Made by a program: the position numbers and the translations under genes. A stretch of 64,000 bases of DNA, taken from NCBI RefSeq assembly GCF_014041935.1, contig NZ_CP059491.1, positions 62,001-126,000 of the forward strand. Direction: 5' to 3'. The notes under the pieces were generated by a model. The model was given only the letters and a program-made list of their open reading frames with translations, searched no databases and was not told where the DNA came from. This document shows positions 31,572-40,541 of this stretch, piece after piece; position 1 is the first letter of the stretch; the number at the start of each line of letters is the position of its first letter. Source of the stretch: Gordonia jinghuaiqii. GTDB lineage: Bacteria > Actinomycetota > Actinomycetes > Mycobacteriales > Mycobacteriaceae.

Positions 31572-33305
31572 TCAGGGGCTCGGAACCTCTGCGGGCGTCT
31601 CCGGGGAGGCGGGCGACGGTTCCTCGGGCGGGGGCACGTACTCGGTCGTGGTGGTGGTCGTGGTGGTTTCGGAGTGGGTCTCCTCGGCCGGCGGCGCGAC
31701 GTGGGTCGGCGTGGCCGGTGCAGTCGTCGTCGGCGTGTCCGTCCGGTCGACGGTCCAGGTGGCGGACCTGACCACGACCGTCTCCGAGGAACCGGTCGTG
31801 GTGAGCGACAGGGTCCACACGCCGGTCGGGTCGGTGGCGCCGGCGACCGACGATCGTCGCAGCGCGGTGGCGGGCACCGATCTGGGCACGTTGTCGGTGC
31901 ACGTGAGTTCCACCGAGCCGGTCGCCGCCACGGACGGGACGTCGCATCCGACAGCCAGCCCGGCATCGTCGAAGGCGAAATCGGCGATCACCTCGCCGAC
32001 CCCGCTGAACGAGGTTGGCGTGGGCGGTGTTGCCGGCGGGACCTCCGACGCCGGGGGTGCCGGGGGAATCTCTGACCCGCCGGGCGCGGGCGCGGGGGAC
32101 TCCGGTGCCGGGCCGTCGGGTGCCGAGGAGGCCGGGCCGGGCACGTCCGCGCCGGGGATCTCGGACCCGGGGTTCTCAGAGCGTGGGTTCTCGGATGCCG
32201 GGGCGGGCTGATCCACGCCGGGGCCGGGTGAGTCGGACGCGGGGGCGCCCTCGGGGAGTCCGCCGTCCTCTGCCGCACGCTTCTCGACGGCCTGGGCCGG
32301 TGCGGGGTTGCCGGGACCGGCGAGTCCGTTGTGTTCGGCATCGTCCTCGGTGTCCGCCCGGAACGGGGTGTTGAGGGCGGCGGGGGTCGGCAGCGGACCG
32401 GTCGGCGGCGCGAGCCCCGACACGTCGAGGAGCCCGCCGGCGGGCTTGCCGAAGATCTGTCCGGTCAGGATGTCCAGCAGCTGCAGGATCGGTGCCCCCG
32501 GTGTGCCCGTTGCCTGCGGCGTCCCGGGCACGATCGTGGTCGTGCCGTGGACGGTCGTGACGTTCTGGTCGGCGTAGGCGATCCGGGTGACCGACCGGCT
32601 CTGGTAGCCGCGCCACGGCTGACCCTCGAGGCGGTAGCCGCCCAGGGGAGCCGCCGCGGGCGGTGCCAGCGGATTGCCGCATGAGCACATCGCGCGCGGT
32701 ACGCCTGCGGAGTCGACGTAGACGGCAGTGCCACGCTGCAGAATCGACTGGAACGGGACGGCCCGTCCGGACGTGAACGAGTGATTGGTGACCCAGGTGT
32801 CGGCGGTCAGGACCACCGGGGTGAGCGTGTTGAGGTAGTGCGGGATGTCGGCGGTGCCGATGCCGTAGACGCTCGCCCACGCCTGCGCGGTCGGAGGGTC
32901 TGCGAGCAGCCGGTTGCTCAGTGCGGCGGTGTCGCAGGCCGCGGAATCACCGGTGCCGTACAGACCCGGTTCGGTTCCGTTGACCGCGCGGCCCCCGAGG
33001 TCGGACGCACCGACGCTGCCGGTCAGCGCGACGTTGTCCGGAAGCGTGCCCGCGCCGGCCACCAGTACGGGATCGGTGAACGGGTCGATGCCGGGATCGT
33101 TGGCCGCGGTGAGGGTGAGTCCGGGAACGTAGATGTCGCCGTCACGGGCCTTGAGGACGAAGACGATACCGCCGGCGAGGACCAGCGCGAGGACGACGAC
33201 GATCGCACCGAGGACCAGCGTGAGCGTCCGGGCGCCCCGCGGCTCGGGAGGGATCGCGCCGAACGGTGTCGAGGGGTGGGCCGGGGGACCGGGCGGATAG
33301 GTCAT
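31572..33305 (-). CDS. Membrane-anchored Pro-rich protein with DUF6777-like domain
   Basis: This 577-residue protein has a Pro-rich cytoplasmic start (MTYPPGPPAHPSTPFGAIPPEP), one membrane helix at about residues 27-50 (TLVLGAIVVVLALVLAGGIVF) and a large extracytoplasmic domain from about 60 to 300 (GIDPFTDPVLVAG, CDTAALSNRLLADPPTAQAWA, PRAMCSCGNPLAPP). A low-complexity Pro/Glu/Ser region follows at about 310-430, with near-repeats such as SENPRSENPGSEIPG. A small beta domain and a Thr/Pro-rich tail complete it. The domain resembles the actinobacterial DUF6777 group, whose function is unknown. The Pro-rich region probably spans the cell wall. GAGGAG precedes the ATG. Confidence 0.65.
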   Translation of the reverse strand: MTYPPGPPAHPSTPFGAIPPEPRGARTLTLVLGAIVVVLALVLAGGIVFVLKARDGDIYVPGLTLTAANDPGIDPFTDPVLVAGAGTLPDNVALTGSVGASDLGGRAVNGTEPGLYGTGDSAACDTAALSNRLLADPPTAQAWASVYGIGTADIPHYLNTLTPVVLTADTWVTNHSFTSGRAVPFQSILQRGTAVYVDSAGVPRAMCSCGNPLAPPAAAPLGGYRLEGQPWRGYQSRSVTRIAYADQNVTTVHGTTTIVPGTPQATGTPGAPILQLLDILTGQIFGKPAGGLLDVSGLAPPTGPLPTPAALNTPFRADTEDDAEHNGLAGPGNPAPAQAVEKRAAEDGGLPEGAPASDSPGPGVDQPAPASENPRSENPGSEIPGADVPGPASSAPDGPAPESPAPAPGGSEIPPAPPASEVPPATPPTPTSFSGVGEVIADFAFDDAGLAVGCDVPSVAATGSVELTCTDNVPRSVPATALRRSSVAGATDPTGVWTLSLTTTGSSETVVVRSATWTVDRTDTPTTTAPATPTHVAPPAEETHSETTTTTTTTEYVPPPEEPSPASPETPAEVPSP

Positions 33306-33547
33306 CGGACGAACTCCTCGGTGGGGAACTCCTCTGCGCGGAACCCCGCGAATGTGGACGAGGCAGCTCGCTCGCCGAGCTCAGTATCTGCGCGCGGGAC
33401 GGAGCCGAGCAAGGTCCGACCAGCATTGTTGCCGGTTGCGACGTCAAATCTCGACCGTTCGGACCACACCGCGGTAACGCTGGGCAGCGGTGACGCGACA
33501 GATGATGGCCGGGGCGCGCGACGCGCCTCAGCGACGCCGCTCGCCGA

Positions 33548-35149
33548 TCAGGGGTGGCGTCCGAACACCATCGACTCCTCGACCTTGCCGATCCGGTGGT
33601 CGATGGCGTCGCGGTAGTAGTTGTGCCGGACCTGCCAGCGACCCCGTGTGCCCGACTTCGGCAGCGCCTCCGGCGACCGCTCGACGTAACCGGCCTTCAG
33701 GTCCCAGACGGGGCGTGCGGTCATGGGTTCGGAACCCAGGTGCGGGTAGGCGTGGGTGTAACCGTTGCGGCGCATGTACTTCACGAGGTCGGCCACCGCG
33801 CGGGCGGTCATGTCCGCGCGCAGCGTCCACGACGCATTGGTGTAACCCACCGACCAGGCGAGGTTGGGCACGTCCTCGAGCAGGTGACTCTTGAAGACGA
33901 AGCGATCGTGCGGCTTGACCTCGGCCCCGTCGACGCGAAGCCGCGTCCCGCCGAAACCCAGCAACTGCAATCCCGTCGCGGTGACGATGATGTCGGCGTC
34001 GAGGTGGCGTCCCGAGGTCAGGCGCACACCCGTCTCGTCGAACCTGTCGATGTGGTCGGTCACCATTTCGACTGCGCCGCTTGCGATCTGCTGGAAGAGG
34101 TCGGCGTCGGGGACCATGCACATGCGCTGGTCCCACGGGTTGTAGGTCGGGTTGAAGTGGACGTCGATCGGATAGTCCGCGGGCAGGTTCGCCGCGACGT
34201 TGCTGCGGATCAGCTTGCGGCCCAGCTTGGGGAACCGGTGGGTGAGGTGCACGATGGCCGCGGTCTGGGTCGCGTACCTGAACCGGATGAGCCGGTGCGC
34301 GGCCCGCGGCGACAGCAGCTTCTGCGCGAGCGGCGCGAGGTACTGCTTCTGATTGGCCGAGAAGATGTACGACGGCGATCGCTGCAGCATCGTCACGTGC
34401 CGGGCGCTGTCGGCGAGGCTCGGGATGAGGCTGACCGCCGTCGCGCCGCTTCCGATGACGACGACGCGCTTGCCCCGATGGTCGAGGTCCTCCGGCCAGT
34501 GCTGGGGGTGCACGATCTGTCCGGCGAAGTCCTCGGCCCCGGCGAACTGCGGCGTGTAAGGGTTGTCGTAGTCGTAGTAGCCGGTCGCGAAGACCAGGAA
34601 CCGGCAGCGGTGGGTCTCGCGCCGCGCGGCGCCGCCGTCACCGTTCCCGCCGTCGCCATCCCCGCCGACTTCCACGGTGAGCGTCCACGTATCCGTCGCC
34701 GAGTCCCAGTCGGCGGAGACCACGTGCTGCTCGAAGCGGATGTGGTCGGCGATGCCGTATTTGTGGGCGGTGTCCTCGATGTACTCGCGGATGTCGTCGC
34801 CGTGCGCGAGAGCACGCGGCTTGCGCCAGGGTTCGAAGGGATAGCTCAGGGTGTAGATGTCGCTGTCGGAGCGCACACCCGGGTAGCGGAAGAGGTCCCA
34901 GGTACCGCCCATGCGTCGCCTGCGCTCGAGGATCAGATAGTCCGCGCCGGGATTCTGCTCGCGGAGACGGTAGGCGCAGTCGACTCCGGACAGACCGGCT
35001 CCGACGATGATGACGTCACGGAGGGGCTGCTCTGCGCCGTTCGACGACGGGGTGGCGGCGTCCTGCGCGGTGGCGTCCTGTTGGTCGGTCTCCCGTTGGT
35101 CGGTCTCCCGTCGGGGCGTGTCCTGCCGGGTCGTGTTGCTGTCGGTCAC
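33548..35149 (-). CDS. EthA-like type I Baeyer-Villiger monooxygenase
   Basis: This 533-residue flavoprotein has an unusually long acidic/Gln-rich start of about 40 residues, FAD motif VGAGLSG near 50, BVMO fingerprint FAGQIVHPQHWP near 210 and a second Rossmann motif VIGSGATA. RYPGVRSDSDIYTLSYPFEPW and the overall length resemble EthA, the NADPH-dependent ketone/thioamide oxygenase of mycobacteria. It should insert oxygen into ketones or oxidise sulfur using FAD and NADPH. It diverges from the molybdopterin oxidoreductase with 145 bp between starts. No operator of the 37.5-58.8 kb regulon lies in front of it. Confidence 0.85.
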   Translation of the reverse strand: MTDSNTTRQDTPRRETDQRETDQQDATAQDAATPSSNGAEQPLRDVIIVGAGLSGVDCAYRLREQNPGADYLILERRRRMGGTWDLFRYPGVRSDSDIYTLSYPFEPWRKPRALAHGDDIREYIEDTAHKYGIADHIRFEQHVVSADWDSATDTWTLTVEVGGDGDGGNGDGGAARRETHRCRFLVFATGYYDYDNPYTPQFAGAEDFAGQIVHPQHWPEDLDHRGKRVVVIGSGATAVSLIPSLADSARHVTMLQRSPSYIFSANQKQYLAPLAQKLLSPRAAHRLIRFRYATQTAAIVHLTHRFPKLGRKLIRSNVAANLPADYPIDVHFNPTYNPWDQRMCMVPDADLFQQIASGAVEMVTDHIDRFDETGVRLTSGRHLDADIIVTATGLQLLGFGGTRLRVDGAEVKPHDRFVFKSHLLEDVPNLAWSVGYTNASWTLRADMTARAVADLVKYMRRNGYTHAYPHLGSEPMTARPVWDLKAGYVERSPEALPKSGTRGRWQVRHNYYRDAIDHRIGKVEESMVFGRHP

Positions 35150-35294
35150 GCGGACCTCCTCGCTGGGGTGCCGGGGCTGCTGTCATCATGCAACACTTGT
35201 CCTCAGTTGTGAACGGCATCACACCGAACTGCGGGAACGCCGGCGCCGGGCTGCGGGGTCGGGCCCGTGGTCGGGGTCGAGGGGGGGACACGCG

Positions 35295-37508
35295 ATGACC
35301 CAGGAGAAGCCCACGTACTGCCGGATCTGCGAGCCGCTGTGCGGATTGATCGCCACGGTCGACGGTGACCGGTTGATCTCCTTGCGCCCGGACAAACAGC
35401 ACCCGCTGTCGAGCGGGTTCGCGTGTCCCAAGGGGATCGCGTTCACCGAGATCGTCAACGACCCGGACCGCCTTCGCCACCCGCTTCGACGCCGCCCCGA
35501 CGGCGGGTTCGAGCAGATCTCCTGGGACACCGCGCTGGCCGAGATCGGCGACCGGCTCCTCGACGTCCACCGAACCCACGGCGGCAACTCCATCGGGTGG
35601 TACTTCGGCAACCCCGCGACATTCTCGACCGGGCACACCCTGTGGACCGCGGTCTTCATGAACCTTCTCGGGACGCCGCACATCTACTCGGCCGGATCGC
35701 AGGACGTCAACAACCGGTTCGTCGCCAGCCATTTCCTCTACGGGAATCCTGTCGCCGCGCCCATCCCCGACATCAATCGCGTCGACTATCTGATGATCAT
35801 CGGCGCCAACCCGGTCGTGTCCCACGGGAGCGTGATGAGCTCACCGCGTATCCGCGAAGGTCTGCACGCGATCACCGCGCGAGGCGGTACCGTGCTGGTC
35901 GTCGACCCTCGTCACACGGAGACCGCACGCGAATTCGATTGGCTGCCCATCACTCCCGACACCGATGCGCTGTTCCTGCTGTCCTTGCTGCACGTGATGT
36001 TCGACGAGGGGCTCGCCGACGAGAAGCGGCTTCGACGCCGATCGCGCGGCCTCGACGAGCTGAAGGCGACGGTCACGGCGTATGCGCCCGAGGTGACCGC
36101 CGAACGCACCGACGTCCCGCCGGCGCGGGTGCGTGAGATCGCGCGGGCACTCGTCTCCACCGAGCGGGCAGCCGTGTACGGCAGGGTGGGCACGTCGCTG
36201 GGCCGCACCGGTACGCTCACGACGGCGTTGCTGGACATGGTCAACCTGGTCGCGGGCAATCTCGATGTGGTCGGCGGGTCGATGTTCGGGGATCTGGGGG
36301 TTCCCGGTCAGCGGCTGGGGATCGCTGCGCTGCAACGGATGTCACGGTTCCGGTGGTCGGGTCGCCGCAGTCGCGTCGGGGGTCTGCCGCAGGTGCTGGG
36401 TACGGCCCCGGCGTCGTTGATGGCCAAGGAGATCACCACGCCGGGCGCCGGAGCGCTCCGCGCCCTGTTCGTCAGCGCGGGCAATCCGGTACTGTCGGTG
36501 CCCAACGGCGACGAATTACTTTCTGCGCTGGATCAACTCGATCTCATGGTGTCGCTGGACATCTACCGCAACGAGACCAACGCCCACGCCGACTACATCC
36601 TGCCGGCCACCACCATGTACGAGCGCGAGGACTTCCTCCTCCCGTTCCAGGCCCTGTTCACCACACCGTTCAAGCAGGCCACGCGGGCGGTGATCCCGCC
36701 GCAGGGCCAGGCGCGCGAGGAGTGGACGGTGATCAACCACCTCATCGGTGTCCTCGCCCGTGAGAACCTGATGATCCGCATGTTGCACACGGGCAATGCG
36801 CTCGCGGCGCGCATCGGCCGTCCGGTCACTCCGCGACTGGTCTCGGATCTGGTCATCCGCCTCGGAACCGGTGGTGACCGGTTCGGGCTTCGCCGCGGTG
36901 GCCTTACCTATCGCAAGCTCGCCGACGAGCATCCGCACGGCGTGGTGGTGGCCGACAGGCTCGCCGCGGGGCAACTCTCGAAGACGGTGACCTTCGCCGA
37001 TCGCCGGATCCGGTTGAGCGCACCGGAACTGATGGCCGAGATCGGTCGGCTGGCGGTGGTCTCGGACGGGGAGTATCCGTTGCGGCTCATCGGGATGCGC
37101 GAGATCCGTTCGGAGAACAGTTGGCAACACAACGCGCCGATGCTCCTCCGGGGCGGGCGCGCGCATGCAGCCCGGATGCATCCGGACGACGCGACGCCGC
37201 GCGGGCTGGGGGAGGGCGACCTGGTCACCGTGGCGTCCCGGCACGGCCGGATCTCGCTGCCGGTGACCATCACCGAGGACATCAAACCCGGAGTGGTCGC
37301 CATCCCACATGGCTGGGGCCACAACGGTTCCGGGGGCTGGACCCGCGCGAACGCCGCCGCCCCGAACGACCTCGGCGCCGGGGGCGCCAACGTCAACGCA
37401 CTGATCTCCTCCGACCCGGCCGACCTCGAGCGACTGGCCGGCATGGCCAACATGACCGGCGTGCCGATCGAGGTCTCGGCTCGGGCCGCCGACCGAATGG
37501 CGACCTAG
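35295..37508 (+). CDS. Molybdopterin-dependent oxidoreductase with [4Fe-4S] domain
   Basis: This 737-residue enzyme has an N-terminal cluster site CRICEPLCG with a fourth Cys in GFACPKG, then a molybdopterin core (GGNSIGWYFGNP, MIIGANPVVSHGS, VVDPRHTETAREFDW) and a C-terminal MopB_CT domain (GLGEGDLVTVASRHGRISLPV, IPHGWGHNG). It belongs to the cytoplasmic formate dehydrogenase/assimilatory nitrate reductase-like group; no Tat signal and no second subunit nearby. ATG 35295 is the sensible start, since upstream sequence reads as arginine-rich non-coding. The end overlaps the last 4 bp of the convergent ABM-domain gene. Substrate unknown. Confidence 0.85.
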   Translation: MTQEKPTYCRICEPLCGLIATVDGDRLISLRPDKQHPLSSGFACPKGIAFTEIVNDPDRLRHPLRRRPDGGFEQISWDTALAEIGDRLLDVHRTHGGNSIGWYFGNPATFSTGHTLWTAVFMNLLGTPHIYSAGSQDVNNRFVASHFLYGNPVAAPIPDINRVDYLMIIGANPVVSHGSVMSSPRIREGLHAITARGGTVLVVDPRHTETAREFDWLPITPDTDALFLLSLLHVMFDEGLADEKRLRRRSRGLDELKATVTAYAPEVTAERTDVPPARVREIARALVSTERAAVYGRVGTSLGRTGTLTTALLDMVNLVAGNLDVVGGSMFGDLGVPGQRLGIAALQRMSRFRWSGRRSRVGGLPQVLGTAPASLMAKEITTPGAGALRALFVSAGNPVLSVPNGDELLSALDQLDLMVSLDIYRNETNAHADYILPATTMYEREDFLLPFQALFTTPFKQATRAVIPPQGQAREEWTVINHLIGVLARENLMIRMLHTGNALAARIGRPVTPRLVSDLVIRLGTGGDRFGLRRGGLTYRKLADEHPHGVVVADRLAAGQLSKTVTFADRRIRLSAPELMAEIGRLAVVSDGEYPLRLIGMREIRSENSWQHNAPMLLRGGRAHAARMHPDDATPRGLGEGDLVTVASRHGRISLPVTITEDIKPGVVAIPHGWGHNGSGGWTRANAAAPNDLGAGGANVNALISSDPADLERLAGMANMTGVPIEVSARAADRMAT

Positions 37509-37801
37509 ATGGCCGAGTCCTTGGTGAGGTAGGTCAGCTTGGGTGGGCCCGCCAGGATCGCCCCGAGTTCGCCGATCGCACCGGGCCCGTCCCGGAACAC
37601 GCGGTAGGCCTTGTCGTGCTCCATCGACTGCCATTCCTCGGTGATCACCCAGTGGGCGGGGTTCGCCTCGTCGATGAAGACCTCGACCTCCAGGCAGCCG
37701 TCGAAGGCTCGGGTGTCGACGAGTGCCTGCGACATGATCCGTCGGGCGTCGGCGACGGCGTCGGCCTTGAATTCGACGTCGAACAGGACGGTGATGCTCA
37801 T
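37505..37801 (-). CDS. Antibiotic-biosynthesis-monooxygenase (ABM) fold protein
   Basis: This 98-residue ferredoxin-like fold protein has the family landmarks of a CLEVEVFIDEANPAHWVITEEWQS core. Members are cofactor-free quinol oxygenases or small ligand-binding proteins. It is the last gene of the seven-gene minus-strand operon that begins with the cupin at 42872, 32 bp after the ribokinase. In that setting it may process an electron-rich ring intermediate, which is inference. Confidence 0.75.
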   Translation of the reverse strand: MSITVLFDVEFKADAVADARRIMSQALVDTRAFDGCLEVEVFIDEANPAHWVITEEWQSMEHDKAYRVFRDGPGAIGELGAILAGPPKLTYLTKDSAI

Positions 37802-37833
37802 GTGGTTTCCTCCTGGTGTGGCGGGACTGCGGG

Positions 37834-38787
37834 TTACGGATTGTGTTGTGGGGACAGGGAACCCAGGGTCGAGTCGATGTCGGCGGCCGTCGGCATCCCC
37901 GACCGCGCGCCGACGCCGCGCACCGACAGCGTCGCCGCGACGACGCCGCGCCGGCTGGCCTCCACGATCGGGACACCCCGCGCCAGGGTGGCGGCCAGGA
38001 CCCCGTTGAAGGTGTCGCCGGCGCCCGTGGTGTCACGCACCTCGGCGGGCGGCGCCGGGATGGTGGTCGACGTACCGTCGGCCTCGACGACGAGGACACC
38101 GTCGCCACCCAGGGTCACCACGACGGGCGCCTTGGTGCGGGTGACGATCTCGGCGGCCATGTCCGGCACGGGGGCGCTCGCACCGTCGTCGCCGGTCACC
38201 AGCGCGTACAGGTCGCGCAACTCGGAGGCGTTCGGAGTGACGATCGGTGAGAGTGCGAGCAGTCCGTGGATCTCCGGGATGACCGGCGCCGGGTTCAGGA
38301 TGCAACGCATCCCCTTCGCCACCGCGGTCTGAACGGCGGCGACCACGGCCTGCGGCCTGATCTCGGTGCTCACCAGAACGCTACCGGCCCAACCGGAAGC
38401 ACGGTCGACGGCCGAGGAGACCGCGTCCGGGTCCGCGACCGCGTTGGCCCCGGCGCCCACGGCGATCTGGTTCTCACCCTTCGGGTCCACCACGATGAGT
38501 GCCGAACCGGTCGGGGTGCCCTCGGTGATCTCGACGTCGGTGACATCGATCGAATCGGCGCGCAACTCATCGAGGGCGGTCGATCCGGTGGCGTCCGCAC
38601 CGACGGCGCCGCAGTACCGGACGTCGGCGTCGGCGCGGGCCGCCGCGACCGCGGCGTTCGCTCCCTTGCCGCCGCCGTGTCGCTCCACCTTGTCCCCGAC
38701 CACGGTCTCGCCCGGGCCCGGGAGCCGATCGGCGGCGACCACGAGGTCGACGTTGAGCGCGCCCACCACCAGCACACAGGGTTTCAT
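37834..38787 (-). CDS. rbsK: Ribokinase (PfkB family)
   Basis: This 317-residue PfkB kinase has GALNVDLVVAADRLPGPGETV near the N terminus, GGKGANAAVAAARA near residue 39, NPAPVIPEI near 190 and the C-terminal DTTGAGDTFNGVLAATLARG with the catalytic base Asp. Those motifs match ribokinase (ribose to ribose 5-phosphate with ATP). No ribose transporter is adjacent, so the ribose probably arises inside the cell, for instance from the nucleoside hydrolase at 57780. It follows the amidotransferase-like gene by 118 bp containing a strong hairpin, so its level may be set separately. Confidence 0.85.
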   Translation of the reverse strand: MKPCVLVVGALNVDLVVAADRLPGPGETVVGDKVERHGGGKGANAAVAAARADADVRYCGAVGADATGSTALDELRADSIDVTDVEITEGTPTGSALIVVDPKGENQIAVGAGANAVADPDAVSSAVDRASGWAGSVLVSTEIRPQAVVAAVQTAVAKGMRCILNPAPVIPEIHGLLALSPIVTPNASELRDLYALVTGDDGASAPVPDMAAEIVTRTKAPVVVTLGGDGVLVVEADGTSTTIPAPPAEVRDTTGAGDTFNGVLAATLARGVPIVEASRRGVVAATLSVRGVGARSGMPTAADIDSTLGSLSPQHNP

Positions 38788-38807
38788 CTACTACCTCCCG
38801 GAAAGGA

Positions 38808-38836
38808 CCGGCCACCCCGGGGTGAGGGGTGGCCGG
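38808..38836 (-). terminator. Intercistronic hairpin
   Basis: CCGGCCACCCC and GGGGTGGCCGG form an 11-bp perfect stem with a 7-base loop between the amidotransferase-like gene and ribokinase. There is no T-run, so it may be a partial terminator or an RNA processing/stability element. Confidence 0.5.
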
Positions 38837-38905
38837 TGGGGTGCTCCGGCGTCGCCCCGGCGATGCTGTTCATCTCCGCCGGGAGACGTCGGTGCGAGCG
38901 AGTGA

Positions 38906-39688
38906 TCACGAAGCGGCGGGATCGGAGTCCGCATGCTTGTTCGCGCTCGCCCAGCCCAGAATCGACGACCACAGGTCGGTGTAGTGCGTCCACGAGACGA
39001 ACTCGGGTGTGGCCCAGTGCGGTGCGAGGTCCGATGCGAAGGCCACCGAGCGGCCCAGACCGAACTCGCCGCCGACCAGCATCGGGTCATTGCCCGCCCG
39101 CACCACGACGTCGGACCCGTCCTTCGCCACGAGCTGGTTGTAACCGAGGAACTCGGGCCAGTCCGCGGGCGTGCCGCCCAGAATCGGATGGTCCGGCTGG
39201 CAGACGTCGACCTTGAGTCCCTCGGACCTCTCGATGCGGTCGTCGTAGGGAAGCATCGTCACCGGCAGGACGTCGGCCAGGGGGCTCATGCCGTACCGTG
39301 CCTTGCCGTCGATCCCGGTGAAGGACAGGTATCCGCCGACCATGAGCAGGCCACCACCACGGCCGACGAAATCCGCGACGAGGCCGAGACGGTTGGGGGA
39401 CTTCTCCGATCGAAGGAAGGTTTCGTCGGGGAGCAGGAACGAGTTGGAGCCGATGTCGGAGATGACGACGACGTCGAACGCGTCGAGTTCTGCTGCGGTG
39501 CGCGGGAATCGGGCGGACACCTCATGGGCACGGATGTAGGTGACGTGATGTCCGGCGTTCGCGAGGCATTCGAGGAAGAAGGTGGCGCCCTCCTCGTACT
39601 CGGTGTTGTGGAACTGGTCGAAGCCCTTCATGTGGATGGTGTGCTTCACCCAGGATTCGCCGACGACCAGGACTTCCAGACCGCTCAT
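38906..39688 (-). CDS. Glutamine amidotransferase-like (ThuA/DUF1355-type) protein
   Basis: This 260-residue protein has a flavodoxin-like class I amidotransferase fold: VLVVGESWVKHTIHMKGFDQF at the start, FDVVVISDIGSN near 80, GLLMVGGYLSFTGIDGKARYG near 125 and a C-terminal GRSVAFASDLAPHWATPEF. The usual nucleophilic Cys of true amidotransferases is replaced by GGY, so glutaminase activity is unlikely. Such proteins are common in sugar and nucleoside catabolic clusters; the exact reaction is unknown. Fifth gene of the operon from 42872. Confidence 0.7.
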   Translation of the reverse strand: MSGLEVLVVGESWVKHTIHMKGFDQFHNTEYEEGATFFLECLANAGHHVTYIRAHEVSARFPRTAAELDAFDVVVISDIGSNSFLLPDETFLRSEKSPNRLGLVADFVGRGGGLLMVGGYLSFTGIDGKARYGMSPLADVLPVTMLPYDDRIERSEGLKVDVCQPDHPILGGTPADWPEFLGYNQLVAKDGSDVVVRAGNDPMLVGGEFGLGRSVAFASDLAPHWATPEFVSWTHYTDLWSSILGWASANKHADSDPAAS

Positions 39689-39786
39689 GACAGGCCCTCC
39701 TCATCGTGTGCGAGTGCATTGCGGATCTCGGTCATCACCAGATCCTCCTTCTCGTTCTCGTCGGATTTCGATTGGTACTGAAGTCT

Positions 39787-40503
39787 TCAGTGGAGCGGGT
39801 TGCGCCGGTCGGCACGCGTGGTGGTGAGCAGGCGGCGCCCGATCTCATAGGCCTCGCGGATGTCCTCGCCGAGGTAGCGGTCGGTGGCCAGTTCCGCGAT
39901 CACGGGGTCGGAGTTCACCGCGACCGAGTTGGGCAGCCACCGGAACAGGTCGAGGTCCGAGGACGAATCCCCATAGGCGACACAGTTCTCCGGGGAGATG
40001 GAGTGGCGCTCCATGACCTGGGCGGTGATGGACACCTTCTCCTCGGGTGCGATGGTCGCACCGTCGGCGAACGGCTGATCGATCTCCAGGGCTGACCCGT
40101 AGGTCTCGTGCACACCCCACTGCTGGAGTCTCCGCACGAAGAAGATGGGGGACTGGGAGATGACGATCGCGATCTCGCCGCGGGATCGGATGTCGGCGAA
40201 GGTCTCCGCGACCCCCGACATCCAGCGCGCGCCGTGGAATGCGGCGTCGAGCTCGCTGTCGGTGGCGCCGCCGCACAGGTCCAGGAGGACCTGCCAGAAC
40301 TCGCGTTCGGTGATCTCGTCGGCGAGCCAGCGCTGCTCGATGGCCAGCCCTTCGTCGAGTTTGCCGAAGTGCCGGGCGAGCTCGATTGTGGATGCGCCAC
40401 GGAGGAGGGTGCCGTCCATGTCGAACACGTGCAGCCGTCGCGGGTGCGCGGCTGGATCATCCACGGGGGTCGGTGGTTGCATGCTCGTGAGTTCCTGTGT
40501 CAT
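39787..40503 (-). CDS. HAD-superfamily phosphatase (SerB/IB-like)
   Basis: This 238-residue phosphatase has motif I HVFDMDGTLL with nucleophile Asp28 and Asp30, motif II IAIVISQSP, and motif IV AYGDSSSDLDLF. The helical cap between motifs I and II is of the C1 type seen in phosphoserine phosphatases and nucleotidases. It hydrolyses a small phosphomonoester in the cytoplasm. Its place in an operon with ribokinase and monooxygenase, in a regulon with a nucleoside hydrolase, suggests dephosphorylation of a nucleotide intermediate (inference). A second ATG at 40482 could be the start. Confidence 0.75.
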   Translation of the reverse strand: MTQELTSMQPPTPVDDPAAHPRRLHVFDMDGTLLRGASTIELARHFGKLDEGLAIEQRWLADEITEREFWQVLLDLCGGATDSELDAAFHGARWMSGVAETFADIRSRGEIAIVISQSPIFFVRRLQQWGVHETYGSALEIDQPFADGATIAPEEKVSITAQVMERHSISPENCVAYGDSSSDLDLFRWLPNSVAVNSDPVIAELATDRYLGEDIREAYEIGRRLLTTTRADRRNPLH

Positions 40504-40541
40504 GTCGGATCATGTGGTCCGACGGTGGTCGCACACCATGA

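Noticed and set aside
35007..35294. N-terminal extension of the molybdopterin oxidoreductase
   Set aside because: The extra residues are Ser/Arg/Cys-rich, cross the divergent promoter region and overlap the BVMO coding sequence. ATG 35295 begins the conserved domain.
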